This document shows positions 8,698 through 17,156 of a DNA stretch of 64,000 nucleotides, in pieces (position 1 is the first letter of the stretch; every line of letters begins with the position of its first letter). A program made the translations under genes and the position numbers. Source of the stretch: Williamsia serinedens (lineage in GTDB: Bacteria; Actinomycetota; Actinomycetes; Mycobacteriales; Mycobacteriaceae); assembly GCF_024171725.1 (NCBI RefSeq), contig NZ_JAMTCG010000005.1:248001-312000 (forward strand). The letters run 5' to 3'. The notes below the pieces were generated by a model. It had not been told where the DNA came from. It made no database searches and saw only the letters and a list, made by a program, of their open reading frames with translations.

Positions 8698-8733
8698 TGT
8701 CCCCGGTCGCGACGGGGGCCGCGACCGGGGACA
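8698..8733. other. Perfect 14-bp inverted repeat in the disA / thioesterase intergenic region
   Basis: TGTCCCCGGTCGCG at 8698-8711 and its exact complement at 8720-8733 flank an 8-nt loop. It sits 14 bp before the disA start and ends 28 bp before the divergent thioesterase start. It could be a hairpin in the disA leader RNA or a regulator-binding palindrome for both genes. No T-run follows on the minus strand, so a terminator is less likely. Confidence 0.6.
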
Positions 8734-8747
8734 AGCCTAACGACGAC

Positions 8748-8753
8748 TAGATT
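8748..8753 (+). promoter_or_regulatory. Probable -10 box of a leaderless transcript
   Basis: TAGATT fits the actinobacterial TANNNT -10 pattern and ends 8 nt before the GTG at 8762, which puts the expected transcription start at or next to the start codon. No Shine-Dalgarno sequence is visible. Confidence 0.5.
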
Positions 8754-8761
8754 CGCGGTGC

Positions 8762-9274
8762 GTGAAGACCACCTTCGTCGTCCCCGACGACCTCGAGCCG
8801 GCGCGACGCGACCCGGCCGCCCCGGCGATCGGGGAGGCCGTCCCGCCCCACAACCCGCGCTGCCACGGTTGCGGTCCGGACGCGGAGAACGGATTGCATC
8901 TCCGGGCGGTGTTCGGCGAGAACCTCACCGCCACAGCCACTCTCGTCGTCGAACCACGGTTCGAGGGTGGTCCCGGCGTGATCCACGGCGGCATCGTCTC
9001 GACGCTGTTCGACGAGATGATGGGTCTGGCGAACGTGCACCTCGGCGTCGTCGCGGTGACCGCGGTCCTCGACGTCGACTACGCCCGGCCGATCCCGGTC
9101 GGCACCACGCTCCGGCTGGTCGGTCGCGTGCTCGGCCGGCAGCGGCGGAAGGTCTACAGCGCCGTCGAGGCGTTCGACGACGCCGCCGGACCCGACGCCG
9201 AACCGCTCGCCGCCGGGCACGGCATCTTCGTCGTGGTCGACCCCCGGGCCCACTTCGCGGCCACCCGGCCCTGA
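8762..9274 (+). CDS. PaaI/YbgC-like hotdog-fold thioesterase
   Basis: A 170-residue hotdog-fold protein. The family core HGGIVSTLFDEMMGLANVHL (His and catalytic-acid helix) follows GPGVI, and the N-terminal NPRCHGCGPDAENGLHLR is typical of the PaaI-like acyl-CoA thioesterase group. It probably hydrolyses an acyl-CoA of unknown chain. It starts with GTG and appears leaderless. It is absent from the otherwise conserved disA-radA pair and on the opposite strand, so it is an insertion into that block. Confidence 0.82.
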   Translation: MKTTFVVPDDLEPARRDPAAPAIGEAVPPHNPRCHGCGPDAENGLHLRAVFGENLTATATLVVEPRFEGGPGVIHGGIVSTLFDEMMGLANVHLGVVAVTAVLDVDYARPIPVGTTLRLVGRVLGRQRRKVYSAVEAFDDAAGPDAEPLAAGHGIFVVVDPRAHFAATRP

Positions 9275-9409
9275 CGCGATCGGGGTTCGCCCGACCTTTC
9301 CCGAGTTCGCCACCATCGCCTGGTTTTGCCCGCCGGGTCGCGAAGGCGAATCCGTCATGGGGTGGCGAGGCCGCGATGTCGCGTGCGAAACCTGCTGTGA
9401 CGGTTTCGG
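9275..9409. other. Non-coding stretch before the 21-bp repeat
   Basis: 135 bp between the thioesterase stop and the repeat tract, part of a 335-bp gap before radA. I see no plausible gene, promoter or clear hairpin here. Short frames exist but lack protein-like composition. Confidence 0.5.
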
Positions 9410-9550
9410 CTGCCCGACGAACGGTTCCAACTGCCCAACGAACGGCTCCAAACGCCCAACGAACGGCTCCCAACGCCCGACGAACGGTTCCAACTGCCCA
9501 ACGAACGGCTCCAAACGCCCAACGAACGGTTCCGGGTGCCCAACGAACGG
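9410..9550. repeat. 21-bp tandem repeat, 6.7 copies
   Basis: Units start at 9410, 9431, 9452, 9473, 9494, 9515 and 9536 (last partial), with the core GCCCRACGAACGGYTCC in nearly every copy and 1-4 differences between units. As 21 is a multiple of 3, frames stay open across it: a seven-residue PTNGS-containing repeat on the plus strand and an EPFVGQL-like repeat on the minus strand. I regard these as artefacts of the period. It is a minisatellite in the gap between the thioesterase gene and radA. Confidence 0.9.
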
Positions 9551-9575
9551 CGGTCGCGACAGGCGGGCCGGGCGG

Positions 9576-9623
9576 TCTCAGGACGAGTACGTCTCAGGAC
9601 GAGTGCTTCTCAGAACGAGTACG
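9576..9623. repeat. 16-bp direct repeat, 3 copies, derived from the radA 3' end
   Basis: Three adjacent 16-bp units (9576-9591, 9592-9607, 9608-9623) of consensus TCTCAGGACGAGTACG. The third unit contains the radA stop codon and its last codons (AYSF-stop), so the tract looks like tandem duplication of the gene end into the intergenic region. Confidence 0.85.
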
Positions 9624-10989
9624 CGTCCACCGAGGTGACCAGGGCGGCGCGGACGGCCTCGTGCAGGTCCGCGACCTGGGTGATGCGGATGCCCGACGGC
9701 AGGTCGCCGGAGCCGGCAGGGACGATCGCGTGCCGGAAGCCGAGGCGCTTGGCCTCCGCGACGCGGCGACCGATCGCGCCCACCCGGCGGACCTCGCCGG
9801 CGAGACCCACCTCGCCGATCGCGACCGTCGAGCGGGGCAACGCCTTCATCCGGCGGATGGACCCGATGGCCAGTGCGATCGCGAGGTCGGCGGCGGGTTC
9901 GGTGATCTTCATGCCGCCGACGGTCGCGACGTAGACCTCCACGTCGGAGACCTTCACCGCGATCCGACCCTCGAGCACCGCGAGGATCATCGCCACGCGT
10001 GGCGAGTCCAGTCCGCTGACCGCCCGTCGCGGGGAGGCCATCTGCGTCGGCGTGACCAGGGCCTGCACCTCGGCGACCAATGGCCGACGACCGTCCATGG
10101 TCACGGTGATCGCGGTGCCCGGGACGTCGTCGTCGCGGTGGTGCAGGAACAGGCCGGTCGGGTCGGGGACTTCATGGATGCCGTCGCCGCGCTGCTCGAA
10201 ACACCCGACCTCGTCGGACGCGCCGAAGCGGTTCTTGATGCCGCGCACCATCCGCAGCGCCGAGTGCTTGTCGCCCTCGAACGCGAGCACGACGTCGACC
10301 ATGTGCTCCAGCGTCCGCGGTCCCGCGACGGCCCCCTCCTTCGTGACGTGTCCGACGAGCACGACGGAGATCCCGGTGTTCTTCGCCAGTGAGGTGAGAG
10401 CCGTGGTCACGGTCCGGATCTGGGTGACACCGCCGTTCACGCCGTCGGCGCCGCCGGCGATCATGGTCTGCACGGAGTCGACGATCATCAACGTCGGTGC
10501 GACCTGTTCTGCATGGGCGAGCACGGTGTCGAGGTCGGTCTCGGCCGCCAGGAACACCTCGCTGTGTACCGCGCCGGTGCGTTCGGCCCGCAGGCGCACC
10601 TGTGCGGCGGACTCCTCGCCGGTGACGTACAGGGCGCGGCGCCCCTTCTCGGCCCAGCGCTTCACGGTCTCCAGCAACAACGTCGACTTCCCGACGCCGG
10701 GCTCACCGGCGAGCAGGACGACCGACCCGGGGACCACCCCGGTGCCGAGCACACGATCGAGTTCACTGATCCCGGTGGGCAGTGCGTCCGCGGCGGTCGC
10801 GTCGACCTCGGTGATGCGCTTGGCCGGCGACGCGGGGGCGACGGTGGCCGCACCGGGGCGGCCCGACGACGCGGCGGCGGGTGCCTCGTCGACGGTGCCC
10901 CACTCACCGCAGTCGGGGCAGCGTCCGACCCACTTCGGGGATCGGTGCCCGCAGGCGGTGCAGCGGTAACTCGGACGGGGCTTGGCCAC
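9610..10989 (-). CDS. radA: DNA repair protein RadA
   Basis: A 459-residue RecA-like ATPase that processes recombination intermediates. Order of elements: a four-cysteine zinc finger (Cys10, Cys13, Cys24, Cys27), Walker A GEPGVGKS at 95-102, the RadA-specific KNRFG motif (KNRFGASDEVGCF) and a C-terminal Lon-protease-like domain (LAIALAIGSIRRMKALP). Length is normal. The neighbour lpqE lies upstream on the same strand, as in M. tuberculosis. The 3' end is tandemly duplicated downstream (9576-9623). Confidence 0.97.
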   Translation of the reverse strand: MAKPRPSYRCTACGHRSPKWVGRCPDCGEWGTVDEAPAAASSGRPGAATVAPASPAKRITEVDATAADALPTGISELDRVLGTGVVPGSVVLLAGEPGVGKSTLLLETVKRWAEKGRRALYVTGEESAAQVRLRAERTGAVHSEVFLAAETDLDTVLAHAEQVAPTLMIVDSVQTMIAGGADGVNGGVTQIRTVTTALTSLAKNTGISVVLVGHVTKEGAVAGPRTLEHMVDVVLAFEGDKHSALRMVRGIKNRFGASDEVGCFEQRGDGIHEVPDPTGLFLHHRDDDVPGTAITVTMDGRRPLVAEVQALVTPTQMASPRRAVSGLDSPRVAMILAVLEGRIAVKVSDVEVYVATVGGMKITEPAADLAIALAIGSIRRMKALPRSTVAIGEVGLAGEVRRVGAIGRRVAEAKRLGFRHAIVPAGSGDLPSGIRITQVADLHEAVRAALVTSVDAYSF

Positions 10990-11033
10990 GGCGTGACCCT
11001 ATCGGCGAGCGCCGACAGTACCGGGGAGGCGGA

Positions 11034-11834
11034 TCAGCCGGCGGTGCCGCCGGAGCCGGTGTTCGGCAGGTTCGACCCGTAGTTGTCCTGGCCGGAGCCG
11101 CCCTCGCTGCCCTCGTTGGTGCGCTCGTTCTGTTCGTTCGCCTCGGCGTTCTCGCGGTTGAGGAACTGCGAGTCGCGACGCTGGTTCACGTAGCCCGCGT
11201 CGACGGGGACGTTGACGGTGACCTTGCCCGCTCGCTGAAAGGTGAACTCCAGAGGGACGGTGAGCCCCGGACGGACCTTGGTGCCCATCCCGGTGAGGGT
11301 CACGGTGATGCGGGTCTCGGTCGGGTCGGGGGAGTTGCCCACCGAGCCGGCCTGCGACTCCTGCGCCGCGACCTGCGACGACGGCACCTCGGCCGACGAC
11401 GACGCCGACCCCTCCGGCGCGTCGGTCAGCAGCAACGACGGCTGTCCGGCGCGCAGCGACTTGGTCGCCGGGAGGGCGCGGCTGCCGGAGATGGTGGCCG
11501 AGCCGCCGCCGGGGACGGTGATCGACTGCAGGGTGTCGTCCTGGTAGGCGCTGTTGTTCGAGATGAGGAACGCGACCTCGAAGGGGCCACCGTTGACGAA
11601 GGCGTCGTCGGCGTTGACCCGCGGGTAGGTGATGTGCACGTCGCGCAGGGCGAGCTGCCCCACGGTGGCGCTGCCGCCGTTGACCGCGGCCTCCTGGTTG
11701 GCGGTCTGCGAGATCTGGCCCGCGCCGCACGCGGCGACGCCGAACACGAGTGCCGAGCCGATGGCGGCCGCTGCGGCCACGCGAACGATGCCGCGCTGTG
11801 AACGGGCGACCTGGGCGGGGGACTGCTCTGCCAC
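11034..11834 (-). CDS. lpqE: Lipoprotein, LpqE-like
   Basis: A 266-residue secreted lipoprotein. After about 15 residues a hydrophobic signal ends in the lipobox VAAC. The mature part is a beta-rich domain (VRDVHITYP-like start, NNSAYQDDTLQSITV, TRITVTLTGMGTKVRPGLTV) resembling the copper-chaperone-like LpqE group, ending in a Gln/Asn/Gly-rich tail. Function unproven, and metal binding is only a fold-level guess. The order radA - lpqE - carD is the conserved mycobacterial one. A 7-3-7 palindrome at 11883-11899 lies 48 bp upstream, in its probable promoter. Confidence 0.85.
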   Translation of the reverse strand: MAEQSPAQVARSQRGIVRVAAAAAIGSALVFGVAACGAGQISQTANQEAAVNGGSATVGQLALRDVHITYPRVNADDAFVNGGPFEVAFLISNNSAYQDDTLQSITVPGGGSATISGSRALPATKSLRAGQPSLLLTDAPEGSASSSAEVPSSQVAAQESQAGSVGNSPDPTETRITVTLTGMGTKVRPGLTVPLEFTFQRAGKVTVNVPVDAGYVNQRRDSQFLNRENAEANEQNERTNEGSEGGSGQDNYGSNLPNTGSGGTAG

Positions 11835-12124
11835 CGGGATTCCTCTTCAGCCTCGGGACCCGTGCGGGTCGCGCCGACGATGCACTACGGAGCGTAGTGG
11901 CTCGCGGACGCCACCGGTGCCTCGGGTGCGCAAACACCGCGCCGCCCAGCGACGTCAGGGCGCGCGGGTGGGGCCCCGACGGCGTGTCGGGGACGCCCGC
12001 AACGGCGCGTCCGCGGGGCGCCCCGGCTGTGGATAGCCGCTGGTAGGCCCCTGACCTGCACCGTTGTGTGATGCACGGAACACCCCCGTGCTAGACTGGC
12101 CCCATCGAAAGGGGCAAGTGAACT
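11835..12124. promoter_or_regulatory. Divergent lpqE / carD intergenic region with carD promoter
   Basis: 290 bp without a gene. A perfect palindrome (CACTACG-GAG-CGTAGTG, 11883-11899) lies on the lpqE side. On the carD side TAGACT at 12092-12097 is a good -10 box. The Shine-Dalgarno-like AAAGGGG near 12108-12114 precedes the GTG at 12125. I could not assign a convincing -35. Confidence 0.55.
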
Positions 12125-12613
12125 GTGAATTTCAAAGTCGGTGACACCGTCGTATACCCCCACCACGGCGCTGCGAAGGTCGAAGACATCGTGGTCCGCA
12201 CCATCAAGGGTGAGCAGGTGGAGTACCTCGTCCTCAAGGTCGCCGACGGTGACATGACCGTCCAGATCCCGTCCACGAAGCTCGAGTACGTCGGTGTCCG
12301 CGACGTCGTGGGTGAAGAGGGCCTCGGCCGCGTGTTCGACGTCCTGCGTGCCCCGCACACCGAGGAGCCGACCAACTGGGCCCGCCGGTTCAAGGCCAAC
12401 CAGGAGAAGCTCATCTCCGGCGACATCATCAAGGTCGCCGAGATCGTCCGCGACCTGTGGCGTCGCGAGCAGGACCGTGGTCTGTCCGCGGGTGAGAAGC
12501 GCATGCTGACCCGCGCTCGTCGTGTCCTCGTCGACGAACTCTCGCTCGCCCAGGGCACCGACGACGCCAAGGCGTCGACGATCCTCGACGAGGTCCTCGC
12601 CGCCGCGTCCTGA
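12125..12613 (+). CDS. carD: RNA polymerase-binding transcription factor CarD
   Basis: A 162-residue global regulator that binds the RNA polymerase beta subunit and stabilises open complexes, notably at rRNA promoters. The N-terminal RNAP-interaction domain begins [20 protein letters not shown], as in all CarD/CdnL proteins. The basic helical C-terminal DNA-binding domain includes the conserved Trp in [19 protein letters not shown]. Start is GTG with AAAGGGG about 10 nt upstream. It precedes ispD and ispF by a short gap, as in mycobacteria. Confidence 0.97.
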   Translation: MNFKVGDTVVYPHHGAAKVEDIVVRTIKGEQVEYLVLKVADGDMTVQIPSTKLEYVGVRDVVGEEGLGRVFDVLRAPHTEEPTNWARRFKANQEKLISGDIIKVAEIVRDLWRREQDRGLSAGEKRMLTRARRVLVDELSLAQGTDDAKASTILDEVLAAAS

Positions 12614-12626
12614 CGGTCGACACACC

Positions 12627-13328
12627 ATGACCTCCGCCGCCTCGACGGTGGCGCTGATCCCTGCCGCCGGGTCGGGCACTCGACTCGGCGCGGGGATCCC
12701 CAAGGCTTTCGTCGACCTGGCCGGTCGCACCATCCTGCAGCGTTGCGTCGACGGCGTGCTCGCGGCCGGGGTCGGTCACGTCGTCGTCGCGGTCCCGGCC
12801 GATCTGATCGCGGCCACCCGCGCCGACGTCCCGGATGCCCAGGTCGTCGTCGGGGGATCGGTCCGCAGCGACTCGGTCCGCGCATGCCTTGCGGCCACCG
12901 TCGGCGCCGGGACGTCCGAACCCGACGTCGTGCTCGTCCACGACGCCGCCAGGGCGCTCACCCCTCCCGCGGTGTTCGCACGTGTCGTCGACGCAGTGCT
13001 GTCCGGACACGATGCCGTGATCCCCGCCGTCCCCGTCACCGACACCCTGAAGCGCGTCGACGTCGACGGGACGGTGGTCGCCACCGTCGATCGCTCGCCG
13101 TTGCGCGCCGTGCAGACCCCACAGGGCTTCCGGCCCGAGGCGCTCGCCCGGGCGCACGCGTCGGGTGCCGACGCCACCGACGACGCCGGTCTGGCCGAGG
13201 CGTTGGGCATGGGTGTCCACGTCGTCGACGGTGACCTCATGGCCTTCAAGATCACCACCGAGTGGGACCTGCGGCTCGCACGCATGCTGTGCGAGCAGGG
13301 TGCGGCCGCGGCGCCGGCGACGCCGTGA
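12627..13328 (+). CDS. ispD: 2-C-methyl-D-erythritol 4-phosphate cytidylyltransferase IspD
   Basis: A 233-residue enzyme of the MEP isoprenoid pathway that joins CTP and methylerythritol phosphate. It shows the nucleotide-binding [10 protein letters not shown] near the N-terminus, [10 protein letters not shown], and the C-terminal [11 protein letters not shown] and [13 protein letters not shown]. It lies 13 bp after carD and overlaps ispF by 4 bp (GTGA), so the pair is translationally coupled. An ATG at 12627 begins the canonical fold; the longer frame is a shadow of carD. Confidence 0.96.
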   Translation: MTSAASTVALIPAAGSGTRLGAGIPKAFVDLAGRTILQRCVDGVLAAGVGHVVVAVPADLIAATRADVPDAQVVVGGSVRSDSVRACLAATVGAGTSEPDVVLVHDAARALTPPAVFARVVDAVLSGHDAVIPAVPVTDTLKRVDVDGTVVATVDRSPLRAVQTPQGFRPEALARAHASGADATDDAGLAEALGMGVHVVDGDLMAFKITTEWDLRLARMLCEQGAAAAPATP

Positions 13329-13804
13329 CCGGCATGCGGGTCGGCATCGGCACCGACGTACACCCGTTCCAGCCGGGCAAGCCGTGCTGGATGGTCGGAC
13401 TCCACTTCCCCGACACCGACGGCTGCGAGGGTCACTCCGACGGCGACGTCGGCATCCACGCGCTGTGCGACGCGCTGATGTCGGCCGCCGGTCTCGGTGA
13501 CCTGGGCGCCGTGTTCGGCACCGGTCGCCCCGAGTGGGACGGTGTCGACGGCGCGACCATGCTGACCCACGTCCGCGGCCTCGTCGCCGACGCCGGATGG
13601 ACGGTCGGCAACGCGGCGGTGCAGGTCATCGCCAACCGACCCAAGATCGGTCCCCGCCGCGACGAGGCACAGCGCCTGCTGTCCGATCTCGCCGGCGGAC
13701 CGGTCTCGGTGTCGGCGACCACCACCGACGGGCTCGGACTGACCGGGCGCGGCGAGGGTGTGGCGGCTGTCGCGACGGCGTTGCTCCTCGCCCGCGACGA
13801 CTGA
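13325..13804 (+). CDS. ispF: 2-C-methyl-D-erythritol 2,4-cyclodiphosphate synthase IspF
   Basis: A 159-residue enzyme catalysing the step after IspE in the MEP pathway. Metal-binding GTDVHPF, then [20 protein letters not shown] and the CDP-binding [14 protein letters not shown] are all present. GTG at 13325 overlaps the ispD stop; ATG at 13334 is the alternative. In mycobacteria cysS follows directly. Here the sugar/polyol island starts 17 bp later. Confidence 0.96.
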   Translation: MTGMRVGIGTDVHPFQPGKPCWMVGLHFPDTDGCEGHSDGDVGIHALCDALMSAAGLGDLGAVFGTGRPEWDGVDGATMLTHVRGLVADAGWTVGNAAVQVIANRPKIGPRRDEAQRLLSDLAGGPVSVSATTTDGLGLTGRGEGVAAVATALLLARDD

Positions 13805-13821
13805 CGCCTACTGTGGAGCGC

Positions 13822-15303
13822 GTGGATCTGTTGCTCGGCATCGACATGGGCACCGGGAGCACGAAAGGCGTCCTCGTCGACCCGGACGGGGTCGTCCTCG
13901 CCTCCCGGACCGTGGCCCACCAGATCTCGCTCCCCCGGCCCGGCTGGGCCGAGGTCGACGCCGACGCCCTGTGGTGGTCCGAGATCCGATCCGTCGCACA
14001 GGAACTGACGGCGCAGATGCCCGCCGGGTCCCGTCTCGCAGGGGTCTGTGTGAGTGGTGTCGGCCCCTGCCTCGTGCTGTGCGACGCCGACGGGACGCCG
14101 TTGCGTCCCGCGATCCTCTACGGCATCGACAGCCGCGCACACCGCGAGATCGACGCGCTGACCGAGGAACTCGGCGCCGAGGCCATCGTCGAGCAGGCCG
14201 GCACGGCCCTGTCGAGCCAGGCCGTGGGCCCGAAGATCGAGTGGGTCCGCAGGGAGGAACCCGAGGTCTTCGCCGCCGCGCGGCGCTGGTACGGGTCGAA
14301 CAGCTTCGTCGCGGCGAGACTCACCGGCGAGTACGTGATGGACCACCACACCGCCAGCCAGTGCGACCCGCTCTACCTCACCCGGGAGTTCCGGTGGAAC
14401 GACGAGTGGACGCAGCGCATCTGCGGTCACCTCGAGATGCCTCGACTGGTGTGGCCGCGCGACGTCGTCGGGACGGTCACCGCCGACGCCGCCGTCGCGA
14501 CCGGCATCCCCGAGGGCACGCCGGTCGTCGCGGGGACCGTCGACGCCTACGCCGAGGCGTTCTCCGTCGGGGCGCGTTCGCCCGGCGACCTCATGCTGAT
14601 GTACGGCTCGACGATGTTCTGCGTCCAGGTCCTGGACGGCTACCACACCGATCCCGCGCTGTGGACCACCGCCGGGGTGGAGCCGGGCAGCCTGACGTTC
14701 GCCGCGGGCACGTCGACCGCGGGCAGCCTGACCACCTGGCTGCAGACCGTCACCGGTGGCGCGTCGTTCGACGAGTTGATGGCCGAGGCGCTCGAGGTGC
14801 CGCCCGGCAGCGACGGCCTGCTGTTCCTTCCCTACCTCGCCGGTGAGCGCACGCCCGTCTTCGATCCCGACGCCCGCGGTGTGCTCGCCGGGCTGACCTT
14901 GCGGCACGCCCGCGGCCACCTGTTCCGCGCAGCGTACGAGGGCATCTCGTTCGGCATCCGCCACATCCTCGAACGCTTCGACGCGGCGAGCCCGACGGTG
15001 CGCACCATCGCCGTCGGTGGCGGACTGCGGAGCCCGATCTGGGCTCAGACGCTGTCGGACGTCACGGGCCGCACGCAGTTGGTCCCCGCGGAGGGCATCG
15101 GGGCGAGCTACGGTGACGCGCTGCTCGCCGCCATCGGGACCGGACTGGTGCCCCCGGAGACCGACTGGACCACCCTCGAGCGCGAGATCGTCCCGAACCC
15201 GAATGTGCGTGAGTTGTACGACGATCTCTATGCGCAGTGGCGAGATCTCTACCCGGCCACGCGATCCCACGTCCACGCCCTGGGGCGGATCTCCGAGCGC
15301 TGA
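13822..15303 (+). CDS. FGGY-family carbohydrate kinase (xylulokinase-like)
   Basis: A 493-residue sugar kinase of the FGGY superfamily, which phosphorylates a ketose or polyol with ATP. The phosphate-binding GIDMGTGSTKGVLVD opens the protein. GTVDAYAEAF, LPYLAGERTP and the second ATP-site motif AVGGGLRSPIWAQTLSDV follow. The substrate cannot be read from sequence; context suggests a ketose from the neighbouring dehydrogenases. A TACTGT box at 13809-13814 suggests a leaderless transcript from GTG 13822. First gene of the island; the regulator and SDR are convergent to it. Confidence 0.88.
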   Translation: MDLLLGIDMGTGSTKGVLVDPDGVVLASRTVAHQISLPRPGWAEVDADALWWSEIRSVAQELTAQMPAGSRLAGVCVSGVGPCLVLCDADGTPLRPAILYGIDSRAHREIDALTEELGAEAIVEQAGTALSSQAVGPKIEWVRREEPEVFAAARRWYGSNSFVAARLTGEYVMDHHTASQCDPLYLTREFRWNDEWTQRICGHLEMPRLVWPRDVVGTVTADAAVATGIPEGTPVVAGTVDAYAEAFSVGARSPGDLMLMYGSTMFCVQVLDGYHTDPALWTTAGVEPGSLTFAAGTSTAGSLTTWLQTVTGGASFDELMAEALEVPPGSDGLLFLPYLAGERTPVFDPDARGVLAGLTLRHARGHLFRAAYEGISFGIRHILERFDAASPTVRTIAVGGGLRSPIWAQTLSDVTGRTQLVPAEGIGASYGDALLAAIGTGLVPPETDWTTLEREIVPNPNVRELYDDLYAQWRDLYPATRSHVHALGRISER

Positions 15304-15327
15304 GTGGCACCCGCCCTCGGCGAGGGG

Positions 15328-16092
15328 TCAGGCCGACGTGTAGCCACCGTCGATCGGGAGGTCGACGCCGGAGATCATCGACGCGGCGTCCGACGCCAGC
15401 CACACGATCGCGTCGGACACCTCGTGCGGTTCGGCGAAGCGCTGCAGCGGGATCCGACCCATCAACGGTGCGGCCTTCGCCTCGTCGCCCCACACCCGAC
15501 GGCCCATGTCGGTGAGGACCACCGTGGGGCACACCGAGTTCGCGCGGATGCCGTGCGGACCGAGTTCCAGGGCCAGCACCTTCGTCGCCATCACGAGACC
15601 GGCCTTAGTCGCCGAGTAGGCGTAGTGCTCGGCCAGCGGTGTGAGCGCCGCCGCGGAGGCGACGGTGACGATCGATCCCCGGATGCCGCGCTGCACCATG
15701 TCGCGGCCCACAGCGGCGGCGAGCAGTGCGGGGGCGCGCAGGTTCACGGCGACGGTCGCGTCGAAGCCGGGGGCGTCGAGATCGAGCACCGACGCCGGGT
15801 GGGACACGCCCGCGTTGTTGACCAGGACGTCGAGACCGTCGAACGCGGCGACCGCGTCGGCGACGAGACGTTCGGGGCCGTCGTCCGCGGCGAGATCCGC
15901 CGGGCAGCATGCGATCTCGACGTCGAACTGCTCTCGAAGAGATGTCGCCTGCGCCTCGAGGTCGTCGGCGGAGCGCCCGGACAGCACGAGCCGTGCGCCC
16001 GCCGCCGCGAACGCCCGCGCGATGTCCGCGCCGAGCCCGCGGGTCGCACCGGTGACGAGTGTCCGTGCGCCGTCGAGACGGATGTCGCTCAC
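15328..16092 (-). CDS. SDR-family polyol/sugar dehydrogenase
   Basis: A 254-residue classical short-chain dehydrogenase: nucleotide motif TGATRGLG, NNAG, catalytic Ser in VASAAALTPL, YSATK, and the C-terminal NSVCPTVVLTDMGRRVW typical of the L-xylulose reductase / D-threitol dehydrogenase group. Likely oxidises a polyol to a ketose with NAD(P). Its GTG start overlaps the regulator stop by 4 bp, so it is co-expressed with the SorC-type regulator. The D-threitol assignment is inference from context. Confidence 0.88.
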   Translation of the reverse strand: MSDIRLDGARTLVTGATRGLGADIARAFAAAGARLVLSGRSADDLEAQATSLREQFDVEIACCPADLAADDGPERLVADAVAAFDGLDVLVNNAGVSHPASVLDLDAPGFDATVAVNLRAPALLAAAVGRDMVQRGIRGSIVTVASAAALTPLAEHYAYSATKAGLVMATKVLALELGPHGIRANSVCPTVVLTDMGRRVWGDEAKAAPLMGRIPLQRFAEPHEVSDAIVWLASDAASMISGVDLPIDGGYTSA

Positions 16093-17072
16093 GCGATGAC
16101 CTCCTGGGGGAGTGCGGCGACGATGGCACCGGCGGTCGCCGGGTCGGTGACCAGACGGCGGTAGTACCCGCCGCGCGCCCCGCCGATGATGGACTCGACC
16201 TTGTCGGACCCGACCGCGACGGCGATGGTCACCGGGATCCGTCGCAGGATCTCGAGGTCGATCGCGATGAGCCTGTCGATGCCCTCGAAGCCGACGGGGA
16301 CGCCCTCGCGGTCGTAGAAGCGCGAACACACGTCACCGACCGCACGTCGCAGTGACGTGGAGTCGGTCGGGACGAACCGTGGGATGTCGGAGCGGCTGAG
16401 AGGTGGTGCGCCGATGCCCATCAGGGCGCAGCGGGCCTGCGGCCACAGGTCGAGAACCCGTTGGATGCTCGGGTCCTGCAGCAGGGAGGGGTGCAGGTTC
16501 GGGCCCGGGAGCGCCGGCGCGAACAGGTAGGTCGCCCGGCCACCGACGCGATTGGCGACGCGACGGGTGATCTCGTTGGTCTGGTACCACTCCTCGGGCT
16601 GGTCGTTGCCGCCGACCGTCGGTGCGACGAGCACACCCGGGAGCGGCGTGAGGTCGAACCGGGACACCTCGTAGACGGTCCGTCCCGACGAGACGAGCAG
16701 CACGTCGCCCGGTGCGAGCCCGGCCTCGGACAGTGCACGGGCCACCGCCGGTGCCAGGGTCCCGCCCATCACGTCGACGGCCGACCGTCCCGAGGTGGGC
16801 GGCAGTGCGGGGGAGAGGTACACCGACTCGAGTCCGAGCAGGTCGGCGACGCGACGGGAGAGTTCGTCGGCGGGCAGGTCGGACCCGGGCGGCACCACCT
16901 CGATGCGTACGATCCCGCACCTCTTCGCCTCCGCGAGCAGTCGCGAGACGGTCGCTCGACTGGTGCCGAGACGGGCCGCGACCTCCGCCTGCGTGGCGTC
17001 CTCCTCGTAGTAGAGGCGTGCTGCCGCATAGAGCAGCGCCGGGTCGTAGACGCCGGGGTCGGGCAGGGCCAT
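16089..17072 (-). CDS. SorC/DeoR-family sugar-responsive transcriptional regulator
   Basis: A 327-residue regulator. The N-terminal HTH (YEEDATQAEVAARLGTSRATVSRLLAEAKRCGIVRIEV) is characteristic of the SorC family. The remaining 260 residues form the sugar-phosphate-binding domain (LLVSSGRTVYEV, MGIGAPPL, AVGSDKVESIIGGARGGYYRRLVTD). It is divergent from the dehydrogenase-transporter operon, and repeated TGTTCA/TGAACA half-sites lie in the gap. It is very likely the island's local regulator, responding to a phosphorylated intermediate. Confidence 0.9.
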   Translation of the reverse strand: MALPDPGVYDPALLYAAARLYYEEDATQAEVAARLGTSRATVSRLLAEAKRCGIVRIEVVPPGSDLPADELSRRVADLLGLESVYLSPALPPTSGRSAVDVMGGTLAPAVARALSEAGLAPGDVLLVSSGRTVYEVSRFDLTPLPGVLVAPTVGGNDQPEEWYQTNEITRRVANRVGGRATYLFAPALPGPNLHPSLLQDPSIQRVLDLWPQARCALMGIGAPPLSRSDIPRFVPTDSTSLRRAVGDVCSRFYDREGVPVGFEGIDRLIAIDLEILRRIPVTIAVAVGSDKVESIIGGARGGYYRRLVTDPATAGAIVAALPQEVIA

Positions 17073-17108
17073 GGCGATGAGTATGGCACCGCGGCGGATG
17101 CCGTGAGC

Positions 17109-17152
17109 ATGTGTTCACGACACCCGCCAACATGAACAGGTGTTCTGAACAT
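17109..17152. promoter_or_regulatory. Putative SorC-type operator cluster
   Basis: Half-sites TGTTCA (17112-17117), TGAACA (17133-17138) and the palindrome TGTTCTGAACA (17141-17151) alternate in orientation over 40 bp. They lie just upstream of the -35/-10 pair for the dehydrogenase operon and 40-80 bp from the divergent regulator start. Likely binding sites for the neighbouring regulator. Confidence 0.6.
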
Positions 17153-17156
17153 TTGC

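Noticed and set aside
8684-8734. Upstream TTG start for disA at 8734
   Set aside because: It would place the 14-bp hairpin in the coding sequence and add 17 residues absent from the family.
9410-9550. Possible CRISPR array
   Set aside because: Units are directly adjacent with no spacers, and there are no cas genes.
9357-9638. Plus-strand frame encoding a PTNGS heptapeptide repeat
   Set aside because: It arises from the 21-bp tandem repeat. No Shine-Dalgarno, odd composition outside the repeat, and the frame runs into the radA 3' end.
13432-15276. 614-codon minus-strand open frame opposite ispF and the FGGY kinase
   Set aside because: Shadow frame spanning two well-identified genes.
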